Source: Sva-07 sp963747375 (GTDB lineage Bacteria > Actinomycetota > Acidimicrobiia > Acidimicrobiales > Ilumatobacteraceae). Taken from it: 64,000 bases of DNA. Under the pieces are notes generated by a model. The model was not told the DNA's origin, ran no database searches, and saw only the letters and a list, made by a program, of their open reading frames with translations. The translations under genes were made by a program, and so were the position numbers. This document shows positions 9,982 through 19,264 of this stretch, piece after piece. Position 1 is the first letter of the stretch. The number at the start of each line of letters is the position of its first letter. Where the stretch lies: positions 558,001-622,000 of the forward strand of contig CAVVFL010000022.1 in the NCBI GenBank assembly GCA_963747375.1, given 5' to 3'.

Positions 9982-10661
9982 CACCCGGCGTCAACAGCGC
10001 GGGGGTCGCGTTTGATTCCCGTGAGTTTCGGGGCCACCCGCGTCTTGTACCGCACGTTGAGCTGGAGCAGCACGGCGGTGAACGCCTCGATCGCCGTGGC
10101 GTTCGACAGTTCGCCGGCGTCGAGCGGCCGGCAGCCGGGGAACTTGGCGACGATGTCGCTGACCGCCTTCACGGCCGACGGGTCGTCGCCGCAGATCAGC
10201 ACGTCGGAGTCGATGGGTTCGTCGATCTTGCCGAGTTCGGCGGCCGGCAGGTGATGGAACGCGGCGACGACACGTGACCTCGGAACGGCTGCCTGCACGT
10301 GAGCGGCCACGCTCCCACGCGGTGGCACCAGTGGCTGGAACTCCTTGTTGACCCGTACGAGGGCGTTGGCCATGGAGATGACGATCTTGCCCTCCAGTGC
10401 CTTCTGGTTCTCCTGGGCGGTGCCGGCAGCGGAGTCCCACGGTGTGGCGATCACGATGAGGTCGCAGTTCGCCGCGTCGGCGTTGTCGCCCGCCTCGAGG
10501 AGTTCTTCCAACTGTGGCCACCTGCCGAGCAGTTCGTCCCGGGTCTCCATCGCCCGGTACTTCGAACGCGAGCCGATGACTGTGTGATAGCCGATGCTCG
10601 CGAGTCGGGCGGCGAGGCCGCTTCCTGCTGGTCCGGTTCCGCCGAAGATGCCGATGCGCAT
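9981..10661 (-). CDS. npdG: NADPH-dependent F420 reductase
   Basis: A 226-residue single-domain Rossmann enzyme transferring hydride between NADPH and coenzyme F420. The dinucleotide-binding motif is MRIGIFGGTGPAGSGLAARL, followed by GYHTVIGSRSKYRA; the Ser/Arg pair binds the NADPH phosphate. LIVIATPWDS, FHHLPAAEL and FPGCRPLDAGELSNA are typical of the Fno/NpdG family. ATG 10661 is the first codon of the Rossmann strand, and the long in-frame extension upstream is antisense to fabI. It is coupled to mshC by a TGATG overlap and is divergent from fabI across 69 bases. Implies an F420-using organism. Confidence 0.9.
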   Translation of the reverse strand: MRIGIFGGTGPAGSGLAARLASIGYHTVIGSRSKYRAMETRDELLGRWPQLEELLEAGDNADAANCDLIVIATPWDSAAGTAQENQKALEGKIVISMANALVRVNKEFQPLVPPRGSVAAHVQAAVPRSRVVAAFHHLPAAELGKIDEPIDSDVLICGDDPSAVKAVSDIVAKFPGCRPLDAGELSNATAIEAFTAVLLQLNVRYKTRVAPKLTGIKRDPRAVDAG

Positions 10662-10730
10662 CGGCGACAGCGTGGCACAACCGCGCGGTGAAGCTCCAAG
10701 GCGCCGACGTGATGATCTACGGTCCGACAC

Positions 10731-11498
10731 ATGGGTTTGCTCGACGGCAAGAAGATCGTGATCACCGGTGTGCTCACCGACGCCTCGTTGGCGTTCGGCG
10801 TGGCTCGCCTCGCACAGCAGGAGGGCGCCGACATCGTGCTGACCGGTGCGGGTCGAGCGCTCTCGCTCACCCAGCGGACCGCTCGCAAACTCGGCGACGG
10901 CATCGATGTCTACGAACTCGACGTGACGGTGCCCGAGCACGGTGTCGCCGTGCGCGAGGCACTCGCGGAGAAGTGGGGTCACGTCGACGGCGTGGTGCAT
11001 TCGATCGGGTTCGCCCCGGCGGCGTGCCTGGGCGACGACTTCCTCGCCGCTCAGTGGGAGGACGTGGCCGTCGCGATGCACATCTCGGCCTACTCGCTCA
11101 AGGCGCTGGCCGATGCGTTCCTGCCGCTGATGAGCGAAGGCGGATCGTTCGTCGGGTTCGACTTCGACAACCGTCAGGCGTGGCCGGCCTACAACTGGAT
11201 GGGTGTGGCGAAGTCCGCCCTCCAGAGCGTGTCGCGCTACCTCGCCAGAGAAGTCGGCCCGAAGGGCATCCGCTCCAACCTGATCGCGGCCGGGCCGATC
11301 AAGACGATGGCAGCGAAGTCGATCCCGGGCTTCGCCGTGTTCGAGGACACCTGGGACGGCAGGGCGCCGCTCGGGTGGGACGTCACCGACTCCGAACCCG
11401 TCGCCCGGGCCTGCATCGCCCTGCTGTCGGACTGGTTCCCCGCCACCACGGGCGAGATCATCCACGTCGACGGCGGCTACCACGCCATGGGTGCCTGA
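10731..11498 (+). CDS. fabI: Enoyl-[acyl-carrier-protein] reductase (NADH), FabI/InhA type
   Basis: A 255-residue short-chain reductase for the last step of fatty-acid elongation. Cofactor site: KKIVITGVLTDASLAFGVAR (the FabI variant of the glycine motif) and LDVTVPEHG. VVHSIGFAP precedes the active site YNWMGVAKSALQSVSRYLAR, whose Tyr and Lys match InhA Y158/K165. The tail SNLIAAGPIKTMAAKSIPGF is close to InhA. The ATG at 10731 gives MGLLDGKKIVITG, the standard family start. It is divergent from npdG, and a hairpin follows the stop. Confidence 0.94.
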   Translation: MGLLDGKKIVITGVLTDASLAFGVARLAQQEGADIVLTGAGRALSLTQRTARKLGDGIDVYELDVTVPEHGVAVREALAEKWGHVDGVVHSIGFAPAACLGDDFLAAQWEDVAVAMHISAYSLKALADAFLPLMSEGGSFVGFDFDNRQAWPAYNWMGVAKSALQSVSRYLAREVGPKGIRSNLIAAGPIKTMAAKSIPGFAVFEDTWDGRAPLGWDVTDSEPVARACIALLSDWFPATTGEIIHVDGGYHAMGA

Positions 11499-11518
11499 CC
11501 CGGATCTTCCCCACCCGT

Positions 11519-11563
11519 TCTCGTGAACAACTGCGCGGTCAGAGCGCAGAACTGTTCACGAGA
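11519..11563 (+). terminator. Hairpin after fabI
   Basis: Inverted repeat: TCTCGTGAACA (11519-11529) pairs perfectly with TGTTCACGAGA (11553-11563), and CTGCGC (11531-11536) pairs with GCGCAG (11544-11549). It begins about 20 bases after the fabI stop. No T tract follows, so its role as a terminator is inferred from position. The GTGAAC/GTTCAC core is shared with the hairpin upstream of mraZ. Confidence 0.55.
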
Positions 11564-11602
11564 TGGCCGACGCGGATGGATTCTTGTGATTTGCTGGACG
11601 TC

Positions 11603-13670
11603 GTGAACCGCCTTGCCGACGAGACCTCCCCGTACCTCCGCCAGCACCGCGACAATCCCGTCGACTGGTACCCGTGGGGTCCCGAGGCGTTCGCCGAGGC
11701 CCAGCGACGAAACGTGCCGATCCTGCTGTCGGTCGGCTACTCGGCGTGTCACTGGTGCCATGTGATGGCACACGAGTGCTTCGAGGACGTGGACGTCGCT
11801 GCCAGGATGAACGAACTGTTCGTCAACGTCAAGGTCGATCGGGAGGAACGTCCCGACGTCGACGCCGTCTACATGGATGCCGTCCAGGCACTGACCGGGC
11901 GCGGCGGCTGGCCGATGACCGTGTTCATGACGCCCGACCGTGAGCCGTTCTACGGCGGCACGTACTTCCCGAAGGAGTCGTTCGTGAAGCTGCTGGACGC
12001 CATCGACGACGTCTATCGCAACAAGCCCGACGACGTCCGCCAGAACGTCGCCGCCCTGGTGCAGGCGATCGACCGCAGCTGCCAATCTGCGCCCAGCCGA
12101 CGACGCTCCGGGTGTCGAGCAGCTCAACCAGGCCCTGCAGGCTCTCGGTGGGGGTTTCGATCAGGAGTGGGGCGGATTCGGCACGGCCCCGAAGTTCCCG
12201 TCGACGTTCCATCTCGAACTGATGCTGCGCGGCTACATGACCACCGCCGGCGACGGGCCGAAGAACATCATCGCCACCACCCTCGACGCCATGTGCTCCG
12301 GCGGGATGTACGACCACATCGGTGGCGGCTTCGCCCGGTACTCGACCGACCGGGAGTGGCTCGTTCCGCACTTCGAGAAGATGCTGTACGACCAAGCGCT
12401 GCTGCTCGGCACCTACCTCCGCGCCATGATCGTCATCGGCCGGCCCCACTACCGGCTCGTCGTCGAGGAGACCATCGACTACGTCCTCACCACGCTGCGA
12501 CATCCCGAGGGCGGTTTCTACTCGGCCGAGGACGCCGACTCGCTCGATCCCGAGGGCAACAGCGTCGAGGGCTGGTACTCCACCTGGACCCCCGACGAGG
12601 TACGCCACGCCCTCGTCGACCTCGACGGGTCGACGGTCGAGGCACTCATCGACTGGTACGGCATCACCGACGAAGGGAACTTCGAGGGCCGATCGATCCC
12701 CAACCGGCTCTCGGCACGCGGACAACTGATCCGAACCCCCGAACTCGACGACGCACGCCGCCGGCTCCTCGCCGCTCGTTCACTGCGTCGCCGACCCGGC
12801 CTCGACGACAAGGTGCTGACCGAGTGGAACGCATTGTTCCTCTCCTCGCTCACTCAGGCCGCTGCGGTGTTCGGACGCCGCGACTGGCTCGACGCAGCGA
12901 TCGCCAACGGCGAGTTCCTGTTGCGCGAACTGCGAGGCACCGGCGGTCGCTGGTTTCGCAGTTGGCAGGCTGACGGCCGACCCCCGGCACGTCACGCCGC
13001 GCTCGCCGCCGACCACGCAGCACTCGTCGACGCGTTCACCCGACTGTCCGAAGCGACCGGCGAGGCCCGCTGGATCAACGAAGCGGTCGCTACGGCCGAG
13101 ACGATGCTCGAGTGGTTCTGGGACCCCGAGCACGGCGGTCTCTACACGACCGCCGAGGACGCCGAAGCGCTGGTGGTTCGCCAGAAGGACATCGCCGATG
13201 GTGCAACACCGTCCGCGAACTCCTCGGCGGCGATCGCCCTGTTCCGCCTCGCCGCGCTCACGGGCGAACAGCGCTACGCCCACCAGGCCGACCGCATCCT
13301 GCAGTTGCTCGCCGGCCAGCTCTCGAAGTCGACCGCCCAGTTCTCGAACGCGCTCGTCGCAACGGATCTGCGCCGGCGCGGCATCACCGAGGTGGTGATC
13401 GCCGGCGATCGGCCCGACCTCGTGCGTCTCGCACAGTCGATCTGGCGGCCCGACACGGTGCTGGCGTGGGGCGAGCCCTACGACTCACCGCTGTGGCACG
13501 AGCGGTCCGACGGCTTCGCCTACGTCTGCCGCGAGTACTCGTGCCAGGCCCCGCAGGACACCCTGCAGGGCTTCGCGGAGACCCTCACCGGCCGCAAGGT
13601 GACCCTCACCGGTGACGGCATCCCCACCGAAGCCACCGACGATGCTGCTACCAACCACCCCGATGGATGA
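11603..13670 (+). CDS. DUF255 thioredoxin-domain protein, YyaL/SSP411 family (one frame break)
   Basis: Protein of about 690 residues. The N-terminal thioredoxin-like DUF255 domain carries NRLADETSPYLRQHRDNPVD, the CxxC motif in SVGYSACHWCHVMAHECFED, and KVDREERPDVDAVYMDAVQ. A large alpha-helical (six-hairpin glycosidase-like) domain follows, with GGFGTAPKFPS, YDHIGGGFARYSTDREWLVP, HFEKMLYDQA, YSAEDADSLDPEG and DDKVLTEWNALFLSSL. The family is widespread but its biochemical role is unsettled. I used GTG 11603 (MNRLADETSPYL), the conserved family start; ATG 11576 is the in-frame alternative. The frame breaks near 12080-12094. Its tail overlaps the convergent nitroreductase by 23 bases. Confidence 0.88.
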
Positions 13671-14278
13671 TCTGAGGCGATCGACGCCGCTCACGGCCTG
13701 CGCTCCGACCCGGACCCGAGGCCGAGTCGACCGCCAGCTCGCCGGTCGGGTCCGCTCGATGACCGAGCGCGATGGCCCCGAGCAACTCCAGACCACCCGG
13801 AATGCCCAACCGTTGACGTAGCTCACGCTCGCCGCGGAACACTCCGAAGAAGAGGGCTCCCAGCCCGGCGTCCTCTGCGGCCAACAGCAGTGTCATCACC
13901 GCCATCGAGGTGTCGATCGTCCAGTACGGCACCGGCCAGGCCGACGCGCCGGATGCCCAGGCCCGTCTGGACCTTGTCGGGCTCGGCGTACCGATCGATG
14001 TAGGCCTTGGAATCCGCCAGTGGCAGAGCGATCACCGGGGCGCTCAGCAGCCGCTTCCAGCGGAACGAGTCGCGCTTCACTGCCGGCAGTGTGGTGTCCC
14101 AGAACAGCGCCGTCTGTGCCCCTTCGAGCACCACGAGACTCCACCCCTGGGTCTTGCCGGCGCTCGGAGAACGAGCCGCCAGGTCGACGAGACCGTCGAG
14201 GACACCGGGTTCGATCGGGCGATCGTCGAACGCCCGGGTCATCCGTCGAGCCCGCACGACCTCGGCGAACTCGGTCAT
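13648..14278 (-). CDS. Nitroreductase-family flavoprotein (one frame break)
   Basis: FMN-dependent oxidoreductase of about 210 residues. The N-terminus has the FMN-phosphate-binding Arg cluster (VVRARRMTRAFDDRPIEP) and LAARSPSAGKTQGWSLVVL. After the frame break, TSMAVMTLLLAAEDAGLGAL and FFGVFRGERELRQRLGIPGG follow, and the protein ends in VHRG-type sequence (IIHRGGW), as in actinobacterial F420/FMN nitroreductases. The break is near 13940-13965, where one surplus base disrupts a sequence reading SAWPVPYWTIDT. The substrate cannot be deduced. It is 12 bases downstream of the preceding minus-strand gene and probably co-transcribed from dnaE. Confidence 0.83.
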
Positions 14279-14290
14279 GTCACGGACGAT

Positions 14291-14947
14291 TCACCGCTTG
14301 CCGAGCTTCAGCAGGTCCTCGGCCATGGTCCAGCCGTACACGACCATCGCGCCGCCCTTGGCCACCGGGACGGCCGTGAACATGTCGACGACTGCTGCAT
14401 CGAGCTTCTCGGGCTTCGACGACTCGTGATCGAGATACCCGTCGGCGCTGCCCGTCGCCGCGATGAACGAATTGGCGTCGTACTTGGCGTCGACACCGAA
14501 GCGCTTCGCGAGTCGACGGCCCCAGGCCCGCTCCTCACCGACCGCGCTCGAGCCGGGCGCCGGCGTGACCTCGCGCAGATCCTTGAACGCTTCGAGGCCG
14601 TCGGCGTTGACGAAACGGCAACCGACCACCACGTCTTCGTCGGGGAAGGCCATCAGTGCTCGGTGATACGCCTCGCCGACGAGGCCCCGCAACACCTGAT
14701 CACGCTTGGACGAGCGCTTCACCGACATCAGGCCGATCAGAACGCACGGCGTGCCGCCGATGCGCTCGAGCGTGGAGAACGTGAACCCGTGCAGCGCACC
14801 ACCGAATCGGGCGGTGGTGATCAGGACCCAGTCCTCCTTGGCCTTGGAGAGCTGGCCGGCGCTGAACGCGTCCTCCATCGACGCCAGTTCGTCGAGGTCG
14901 GAATCCGTCAGCGCCGCAGCGTCGTTGGTCGAGACGTCGAGTGCCAT
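14291..14947 (-). CDS. Conserved hypothetical protein (possible GNAT-like fold)
   Basis: A 218-residue soluble protein I do not recognise with confidence. After the acidic lead ALTDSDLDELASMEDAFSAG comes a strand-turn-strand pattern: DWVLITTARFGGALHGFTFS, PCVLIGLMSVKRSSKRDQVL, and EDVVVGCRFVNADGLEAFK. This resembles the core of a GCN5-type acyltransferase, in which the basic SVKRSSKRDQ turn would bind CoA. That is weak structural intuition, not a family match. The ATG at 14947 is 10 bases after the dnaE stop and the nitroreductase follows closely, so it is likely part of a dnaE-led operon. Confidence 0.72.
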   Translation of the reverse strand: MALDVSTNDAAALTDSDLDELASMEDAFSAGQLSKAKEDWVLITTARFGGALHGFTFSTLERIGGTPCVLIGLMSVKRSSKRDQVLRGLVGEAYHRALMAFPDEDVVVGCRFVNADGLEAFKDLREVTPAPGSSAVGEERAWGRRLAKRFGVDAKYDANSFIAATGSADGYLDHESSKPEKLDAAVVDMFTAVPVAKGGAMVVYGWTMAEDLLKLGKR

Positions 14948-14957
14948 TCGTCCTATT

Positions 14958-17900
14958 CTACAGCAGCACCGCCTCATGTCCGAAGGCCATGCGGAGTTCG
15001 CCCACCGAACGGTCGAGGTCGACCCGGAACTCGTCGGCCAACTTGAGCACTTTGCCCTGCCCGATGTCGACCATCACGACCGAGTCGCCCGGGTGTTCGC
15101 GCAGAATGCGTTTCAGCCGTGCAATCTTCAGTTCGTCGAGCGCGGCCGACGGGAGCCGCAGCCGCAGCGGCGCCGCCGGACCGTCCGTCAGCCCCGACAG
15201 CACGGTCACCGTCTGACCGATGAGGCCGAACCGCGATTCGTCGCGCCGGTCGAGCCGACCCTTGACGGCCACGATGAGGTCGTCTTCGAGCTTGTGGCCC
15301 TGTTCGGCGAGCGTGCGCGGAAAGATCGTCACCTCGATCGACGCGTCGAGGTCCTCCAAGAGGAAGACCGCCATCTGATCGCCCTTCTTGGTGAACTTGC
15401 GTGCAAGGTTCGTGATGACACCGCCGACGACCACGTTGGCGCCGTCGTCCATCGTCTGCAGGTCGAGCACCGACTGTTCGACCTTGCGTTTGAGGGCAGC
15501 TTCGACGCCGAACAGCGGGTGATCCGACACGTACAGGCCGAGCATCTCCTTTTCGTAGCGGAGTTGCTCGGTCTTGTCGAAGGCCAGATCGGGGATCTCG
15601 GTGCGTTCGTCGAAACCGTCACCGCTCGTGCCCGCATCGTCCGCCCCGCTCTCGCCGCCCCAGTCGCCGAACAGGCTCATCACGCCCTTCTCACGCTCGC
15701 GGCGACGCTTCACGGTCGTGTCGATGATGTGTTCGAACACGGTCAGCAGGCCTCGGCGGGTGTGACCCAGCGTGTCGAACGCTCCGCCCTTGATCAACGA
15801 CTCGATGGTGCGCTTGTTGAGCACCGGCTCGGGTACCCGCTCGACGAAGTCGTGGAAGCTCGTGAACTGTCCGTTCTCGACGCGCTCGGCGATCAGCAGT
15901 TCGACGAGCGCCTCGCCGACGTTGCGCACCGCCGACAGCCCGAACGTGATCGCTCCCGGGCTCCCGACCGACAGCGTGACCCCTGGCGGCAACTCGGTCG
16001 GCGACAGCGCGCCGAAGTTCGACATCGACCGATTCACATCGGGCGGCAACACCTTGATGCCCATCGATCGGCAGTCGCTCAGGTAGATCGCGGCCTTGTC
16101 GAGGTTGTTCTTGACGCTGGTGAGCAGACAGGCGATGTACTCGACCGGGTAGTGCGCCTTCAGGTAGGCGGTCTGATAGGTGATCAGGCCGTATCCGAAG
16201 GTGTGGCTCTTGTTGAACGCGTAGTCGGCGAACTTCTCGATGATGTCGAACAGCTGCGGACCGAGATCCTTGCCGTACCCCGTCCGCTCGACGCCGGCCT
16301 CGAACGCGTCGCGTTCCTTGGCCATCAGCTCGCGGATCTTCTTGCCGCAGGCCTTGCGCAGGTTGTCGGCCTCCGCCAGGGAGTAGCCGGCGAACTTCTG
16401 CGCCACGCGCATCACGCTCTCCTGATAGATCATCAGGCCGTAGGTGTCGTGGAGCACCTCCTCCGCGTCCTCGTGGAAGTACTCGACGGGCTTGCGGTCG
16501 TTCTTGCGATCGGCGTAGTCGTAGTGCATGTTGACGCTCATCGGGCCGGGCCGATAGAGCGCCAGCACAGCGGACACGTCTTCGAAGCTGTTGGGCGCCA
16601 TCGCCTTGAGCAGTTGGCGCATCGGCGGTGACTCCAACTGGAACACACCGATCGTGTCGCCGCGTGACAGCAGGGCAAACGTGTCGGCATCGTCCATCGG
16701 GATCTCCTCGACGATGAAGCCCGGATCGCGTTGGCGCTGGATCATCTCCTCGGCGTCGGTGATCACGTCGAGGTTGCGCAGACCGAGGAAGTCCATCTTG
16801 AGCAGACCGAGGTCCTCGACGCCGTGCATTTCGTACTGCGTGACGACGGGCGCGTCGGCGGGGTCCTGGCCGGACTCGGGCTTGCGCTGGATCGGGACGT
16901 AGTCGGTGACCGGATCCTTCGTGATCACCACCGCCGCCGCGTGGATGCCGTCGGAGCGTTTGAGGCCTTCGAGGCCCCGGGCGACGTCGATGACCCGCTT
17001 GAGGTCGTCGTCGGTGTCGTACATCGCCCGGAGATCGGCGGCGGCCTTGTAGCCGTCGGCGTACTTCGGGTTCTGCTCGAAGCAGTACTTGAGCGGCGTG
17101 TCGCGCCCCATCACCATCGGCGGCATCGCCTTGGCCAGCTTGTCGCCGACGCCGTACGGGTAGCCGAGCACGCGGGCGGCGTCGCGCACGGCGTTGCGGG
17201 CCTTGATCGTGCCGAACGTGATGATCTGCGCAACGTGGTCACGCCCGTAGCGTTCGGCCGCGTAGCGGATCATCTCGTCGCGGTAACGCGAGTCGAAGTC
17301 CATGTCGATGTCGGGCATCGAGATGCGACTCGGGTTGAGGAACCGCTCGAACAGCAGGTCGTACTTGATCGGGTCGAGGTCGGTGATCCACAGGCAGTAC
17401 GCCACCGCGCAACCGGCGGCGGAGCCACGGCCGGGCCCGACCCTGATCCGCGAGTCCCGGGCGTGCTTGATCAGATCCCACGTGATCAGGAAGTACGACG
17501 CGAAGCCCATGTCGTTGATGGTCTTCAACTCGTAGGCGAGCCGCTCTTCGACGTCGGCCGACAGATTGTCGCCCCACCGTTTGCGGGCACCCTCGTAGGT
17601 GAGATGGCGGAGGTATTCGGAGTCGTTCTCGAAGCCGTCGGGAACGGGGAACTCCGGCAGCAGCGGGTTGCCGAACTCGATCTCGAGGTCGGCGCGCTCG
17701 GCGATCCACAGCGTGTTGTCGCACGCGGAAGGCACCTCGCGGAACAGGTAGCGCATCTCGGCCGGCGACTTCAGGTAGTGCTCGCTGCCCTCGAACTTGA
17801 ACCGCTTGGTGTCGGACAGCAACGCTCCGGTCTGCACACACAGCAGCGCGTCGTGCGATTCGTGATCCTCCTGGTGCGTGTAGTGGCTGTCGTTCGTCGC

Positions 17901-18548
17901 CAGCAGCGGCGCGCCGATCTTCTTGGCGATCTCGATCAGCTTCGGGTTGGTGTCGCGTTGGGCCTGGAGCCCGTGATCCTGCAGCTCGACGAACAGGTTG
18001 TCGCGTCCGAAGATGTCCTGCAGCCGAGCGGCCTTCTCGACCGCTCCCTTCTCATCGCCGTTGAGGAGCGCCTGCAGCACCTGCCCGCCGAGGCAGCCGG
18101 TGGTCGCGATGAGCCCCTCGGAGTACTTCTCGAGCAGCTCCCAGTCCATCCGGGGCTTGTAGTAGTAGCCCTCCATGAAGGCCAGACTCGACAACTGGAT
18201 CAGGTTCTTGTACCCGGTCTGGTTCTCGGCCAGAAGGGTCAGGTGGTAGTAGAGCTTCTTGCCGCCCTCGGTGTCGCCGCCCGAGTCGTCGATGCGCCCA
18301 CGCCGGGTCGGGCGCTCGGTGCGACTGTCGTAGGCCATGTACGCCTCGGTGCCGATGATCGGCTTGATCCCCTGCTTGTTGCACTCCTTGTAGAAGTCCA
18401 ACGTGCCGTACATGTTGCCGTGATCGGTCATCCCGATCGCCGGCATGCCGTCGCGCACCGCCTTGGCCACCAGTTCGTCCAACCGCGCCGCCCCGTCGAG
18501 CATCGAGAACTCGGTGTGGACATGAAGGTGGGTGAAGGAATCGGTCAC
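14958..18548 (-). CDS. dnaE: DNA polymerase III alpha subunit
   Basis: A 1196-residue replicative C-family polymerase with an intact frame. Order: PHP domain (THLHVHTEFSMLDGAARL, GMTDHGNMYGTLDFYKECNK), palm with the metal-binding acidic motif RISMPDIDMDFDSRYRDEMI, GPGRGSAAGCAVAYCL, fingers/beta-binding region (GIHAAAVVITKDPV, YQESVMRVAQKFAGYSLAEA, NKSHTFGYGLITYQTAYLKA), and OB-fold (GGVITNLARKFTKKGDQMAV). GTG 18548 gives MTDSFTHLHVHTEFS, the family N-terminus; more than 100 upstream in-frame codons are low-complexity Pro/Arg sequence and are rejected. This is the main replicative DnaE1 type rather than error-prone DnaE2, judging by the full PHP domain and the complete C-terminus. Confidence 0.95.
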   Translation of the reverse strand: MTDSFTHLHVHTEFSMLDGAARLDELVAKAVRDGMPAIGMTDHGNMYGTLDFYKECNKQGIKPIIGTEAYMAYDSRTERPTRRGRIDDSGGDTEGGKKLYYHLTLLAENQTGYKNLIQLSSLAFMEGYYYKPRMDWELLEKYSEGLIATTGCLGGQVLQALLNGDEKGAVEKAARLQDIFGRDNLFVELQDHGLQAQRDTNPKLIEIAKKIGAPLLATNDSHYTHQEDHESHDALLCVQTGALLSDTKRFKFEGSEHYLKSPAEMRYLFREVPSACDNTLWIAERADLEIEFGNPLLPEFPVPDGFENDSEYLRHLTYEGARKRWGDNLSADVEERLAYELKTINDMGFASYFLITWDLIKHARDSRIRVGPGRGSAAGCAVAYCLWITDLDPIKYDLLFERFLNPSRISMPDIDMDFDSRYRDEMIRYAAERYGRDHVAQIITFGTIKARNAVRDAARVLGYPYGVGDKLAKAMPPMVMGRDTPLKYCFEQNPKYADGYKAAADLRAMYDTDDDLKRVIDVARGLEGLKRSDGIHAAAVVITKDPVTDYVPIQRKPESGQDPADAPVVTQYEMHGVEDLGLLKMDFLGLRNLDVITDAEEMIQRQRDPGFIVEEIPMDDADTFALLSRGDTIGVFQLESPPMRQLLKAMAPNSFEDVSAVLALYRPGPMSVNMHYDYADRKNDRKPVEYFHEDAEEVLHDTYGLMIYQESVMRVAQKFAGYSLAEADNLRKACGKKIRELMAKERDAFEAGVERTGYGKDLGPQLFDIIEKFADYAFNKSHTFGYGLITYQTAYLKAHYPVEYIACLLTSVKNNLDKAAIYLSDCRSMGIKVLPPDVNRSMSNFGALSPTELPPGVTLSVGSPGAITFGLSAVRNVGEALVELLIAERVENGQFTSFHDFVERVPEPVLNKRTIESLIKGGAFDTLGHTRRGLLTVFEHIIDTTVKRRREREKGVMSLFGDWGGESGADDAGTSGDGFDERTEIPDLAFDKTEQLRYEKEMLGLYVSDHPLFGVEAALKRKVEQSVLDLQTMDDGANVVVGGVITNLARKFTKKGDQMAVFLLEDLDASIEVTIFPRTLAEQGHKLEDDLIVAVKGRLDRRDESRFGLIGQTVTVLSGLTDGPAAPLRLRLPSAALDELKIARLKRILREHPGDSVVMVDIGQGKVLKLADEFRVDLDRSVGELRMAFGHEAVLL

Positions 18549-18638
18549 GGATCTTGTTTCTGGGGGATTACACGGATGTTGTTCGACACTAGCGTTCGCG
18601 CGGTGGCTCCCGCTCACGGGTCCTGTCACCGGCGCAGC

Positions 18639-18669
18639 GGAGGGCGTGCGGCCTTCGGCCGGTCCCTCC
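18639..18669 (-). terminator. Possible hairpin after bpa
   Basis: GGAGGG (18639-18644) pairs with CCCTCC (18664-18669), and CGGCC (18649-18653) pairs with GGCCG (18657-18661) around a TTC loop. It lies in the 191-base gap between bpa and dnaE, about 70 bases beyond the bpa stop on the minus strand. No T tract is present, so it could be a GC-rich terminator or leader structure. Confidence 0.35.
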
Positions 18670-18739
18670 ACTGCCCCGGCGCCACCCGTTCGCTGGTGGG
18701 CCGACGTTCCGTGGCCGATTCCTCTTGGTGCGGCGCTGG

Positions 18740-19243
18740 CTAGAGGTAGGTGCCGGGGCGGTCGCCGTCGGGGCCGTGCTGTTGGGGCACCATCTGGCCG
18801 CCCGGGAGTTGGCGCATTTCCTGCAGTTGTTGTCGCGCCGCGAACTGTTGGGCCATCAACGTTGCCTGAATACCGTGGAAGAGACCTTCGAGCCATCCGA
18901 CCAACTGGGCCTTGGCGACGCGCAGCTCGGATTCGCTCGGAATCTCTCCATCGTCGAAGGGCAACGTCAGTCCCCGCAGCTCCTCTTGCAGATCAGGCGA
19001 CAGCGCCCCGGCGAGCTCGGTGATCGAGCGGTCGTAGATCTCGGCCAATCGTTCGCGTGACGCCTCGTCGAGCGACGATCCCCTGACCTCCTCCAGCAAC
19101 TGCTTCACCATCGACCCGATGCGCATCACCTTGGCCGGCGACGTCACCATCTCCTCGAGCTGGGCACCGTCGTCAGGCGCTGACGAGTCACCCGAGGTGA
19201 TCTCATCGGGAACGATTGTCTCGGCGCCGTCACTGTCGGTCAT
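18740..19243 (-). CDS. bpa: Bacterial proteasome activator
   Basis: A 167-residue ring-forming, ATP-independent activator of the 20S proteasome (Rv3780 family, DUF2587). Close match along the helical core: SPAKVMRIGSMVKQLLEEVR, SLDEASRERLAEIYDRSITE, LRGLTLPFDDGEIPSESELR, AKAQLVGWLEGLFHGIQATL. The C-terminus ends GTYL, the HbYX-like tail (GQYL in M. tuberculosis) that docks into the proteasome alpha ring. Its presence implies a proteasome elsewhere in the genome. The ATG has an AAAGG ribosome binding site and lies 21 bases after the phosphodiesterase-family gene, so the two are probably co-transcribed. Confidence 0.94.
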   Translation of the reverse strand: MTDSDGAETIVPDEITSGDSSAPDDGAQLEEMVTSPAKVMRIGSMVKQLLEEVRGSSLDEASRERLAEIYDRSITELAGALSPDLQEELRGLTLPFDDGEIPSESELRVAKAQLVGWLEGLFHGIQATLMAQQFAARQQLQEMRQLPGGQMVPQQHGPDGDRPGTYL

Positions 19244-19264
19244 GTCTGCCTTTCTACCCGGGCG

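Noticed and set aside
16731..18743. A 670-codon open frame on the plus strand opposite dnaE
   Set aside because: It is the antisense shadow of a high-GC gene. The protein is Arg/Val/Asp-rich with no motif, and dnaE on the other strand is unmistakable. The same applies to long antisense frames opposite thrS, ftsI and the GGDEF-EAL gene.
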